From positions 1 through 8,690 of the forward strand of contig JACMQD010000442.1 of NCBI GenBank assembly GCA_014377155.1: 8,690 nt of DNA. Direction: 5' to 3'. Below, in pieces: positions 7,806 to 8,690 of this stretch; position 1 is the first letter of the stretch; each line of letters begins with the position of its first letter. The stretch is from Herminiimonas sp. GTDB taxonomy: Bacteria > Pseudomonadota > Gammaproteobacteria > Burkholderiales > Burkholderiaceae. The notes beneath the pieces are model-generated. The model was not told the DNA's origin, searched no databases, and saw only the letters and a list, made by a program, of their open reading frames with translations. Both the position numbers and the translations under genes were made by a program.

Positions 7806-7855
7806 CGGGTCCCATCCGTCACGCTGTTTTCGAAAACCCCGACGGATGGGACCCG
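7806..7855. repeat. Long perfect inverted repeat in the leuB-asd gap
   Basis: CGGGTCCCATCCGTC (7806-7820) and its exact reverse complement (7841-7855) form 15-bp perfect arms around a 20-base loop. The loop itself contains the 12-base palindrome GTTTTCGAAAAC (7826-7837). No T-run follows on either strand, so it is not a standard intrinsic terminator. In the leuB-asd mRNA the stem would end about 10 bases before the asd Shine-Dalgarno. Form and position recall the dispersed intergenic palindromes of proteobacteria (REP-like), but only one copy is in the window. Confidence 0.85.
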
Positions 7856-7879
7856 CCTTGTCACTTCTTTACCGCAATA

Positions 7880-8690
7880 TCAGCCTAGCGCCTTGACGAC
7901 TGCATCGCCCATCTCACTCGTGCCCACTCGGGTCGTGCCCTGCTCGTAGATATCGGCAGTGCGCAGCCCTTGCGACAGCACCTTCTTGACAGCGGCTTCG
8001 ATGCGATCGGCCTGCTCCGTCTTGTCGAGCGAATAACGCAGCATCATGGCCGCCGACAGGATCGTCGCCAGTGGATTGGCAATGCCTTTGCCGGCGATAT
8101 CGGGCGCCGAGCCATGCGACGGTTCGTACAAACCCTTGTTATTAGCATCTAACGAGGCTGACGGCAGCATCCCGATCGAGCCGGTCAGCATCGCCGCCGC
8201 ATCCGACAGAATATCGCCGAACATGTTACCGGTGACCATGACGTCGAACTTTTTGGGTGCGCGCACCAGCTGCATGGCAGCGTTGTCGACATACATGTGG
8301 TCGAGTGCGACATCCGGATATTCCTTGTGCACCTCGGTCACGATGTCTTTCCAGAACTGGAAGGTTTCGAGAACATTGGCCTTGTCGACGCTGGTCAACC
8401 GCTTGTCGCGTTTTTGCGCAGCCTGGAAGGCGACATGGGCAATGCGGCGGATTTCGGTTTCGGCATAGCGCATGGTATCGAACCCTTCGCGCTCACCGAT
8501 GAAAGCGCCGTCGGTTGCAATGCGCACACCGCGCGGCTGGCCAAAATAAATGTCGCCGGTCAGTTCGCGAATGATCAGGATGTCCAGACCCGATACCACC
8601 TCGGGCTTGAGCGTGGACGCATTGGCCAGTTCCGGATACAAGATCGCCGGTCGCAGGTTGGCGAACAGGTTCAGGTTCTTGCGCAAGCCG
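7880..8690 (-). CDS. leuB: 3-isopropylmalate dehydrogenase LeuB, partial (N-terminus beyond the right edge)
   Basis: LeuB oxidises and decarboxylates (2R,3S)-3-isopropylmalate to 4-methyl-2-oxopentanoate with NAD+ and a divalent metal, the third leucine-specific step. The last 269 residues are visible; about 85-90 of the usual 355-360 are missing at the N-terminus, and the frame stays open to the edge. The TTG at 8686 is an internal Leu codon, not a start. Motifs in order: LRPA, the substrate-binding Arg in [10 protein letters not shown], the catalytic Tyr in [16 protein letters not shown], the catalytic Lys in DKANVL, metal-binding Asp residues in VDNAAMQL and [10 protein letters not shown], and the NAD-binding stretch from [16 protein letters not shown] to IANP. 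By the usual order leuC and leuD should lie upstream, off the window. Confidence 0.98.
   Translation of the reverse strand, partial: GLRKNLNLFANLRPAILYPELANASTLKPEVVSGLDILIIRELTGDIYFGQPRGVRIATDGAFIGEREGFDTMRYAETEIRRIAHVAFQAAQKRDKRLTSVDKANVLETFQFWKDIVTEVHKEYPDVALDHMYVDNAAMQLVRAPKKFDVMVTGNMFGDILSDAAAMLTGSIGMLPSASLDANNKGLYEPSHGSAPDIAGKGIANPLATILSAAMMLRYSLDKTEQADRIEAAVKKVLSQGLRTADIYEQGTTRVGTSEMGDAVVKALG

Noticed and set aside
1..8690. A hidden novel system (defence, mobile, CRISPR or toxin-antitoxin)
   Set aside because: Coding density is high, every gene belongs to a known housekeeping family in a conserved order, and no gap exceeds about 200 bases. No direct-repeat arrays, integrase or transposase genes, or tRNA-like structures were seen.

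Overview
The window is a chromosomal housekeeping segment of a betaproteobacterium, most likely Burkholderiales and probably the Oxalobacteraceae (Herminiimonas/Janthinobacterium type). This placement is inference. It rests on the gene order leuB-asd-fimV-truA-trpF-trpB-trpA, on my recollection that this order is typical of betaproteobacteria, on the C-family style of the proteins, and on a moderately GC-rich composition. No database search was possible.

All seven genes lie on the minus strand, so transcription runs from high to low coordinates. From the right edge: leuB (leucine biosynthesis, N-terminus cut by the window edge) and asd (aspartate-semialdehyde dehydrogenase, start of the Lys/Thr/Met/DAP branch). 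They are separated by a 94-base gap holding a near-perfect 15-bp-arm hairpin. A Rho-independent terminator candidate follows asd. Next comes a roughly 190-base intergenic region with a plausible extended -10 promoter for fimV. FimV/HubP is a large single-pass inner-membrane protein with a periplasmic LysM domain and an acidic cytoplasmic tail.

A second terminator-like hairpin with a T-rich tail sits between fimV and truA (tRNA pseudouridine synthase A). truA, trpF, trpB and trpA then follow with short gaps (46, 22 and 131 bases) and could be co-transcribed. trpF, trpB and trpA supply the phosphoribosylanthranilate isomerase and tryptophan synthase beta and alpha subunits. trpA runs off the left edge.

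There are no mobile elements, CRISPR arrays, RNA genes or signs of horizontal transfer, and I found no novel multi-gene system. The points worth a second look are small. TrpA has Glu where the catalytic Asp60 is expected. The leuB-asd hairpin may be a dispersed repeat. The terminator-like hairpin lies immediately before truA. The cytoplasmic tail of FimV carries a repeated DFD(L/F) motif.
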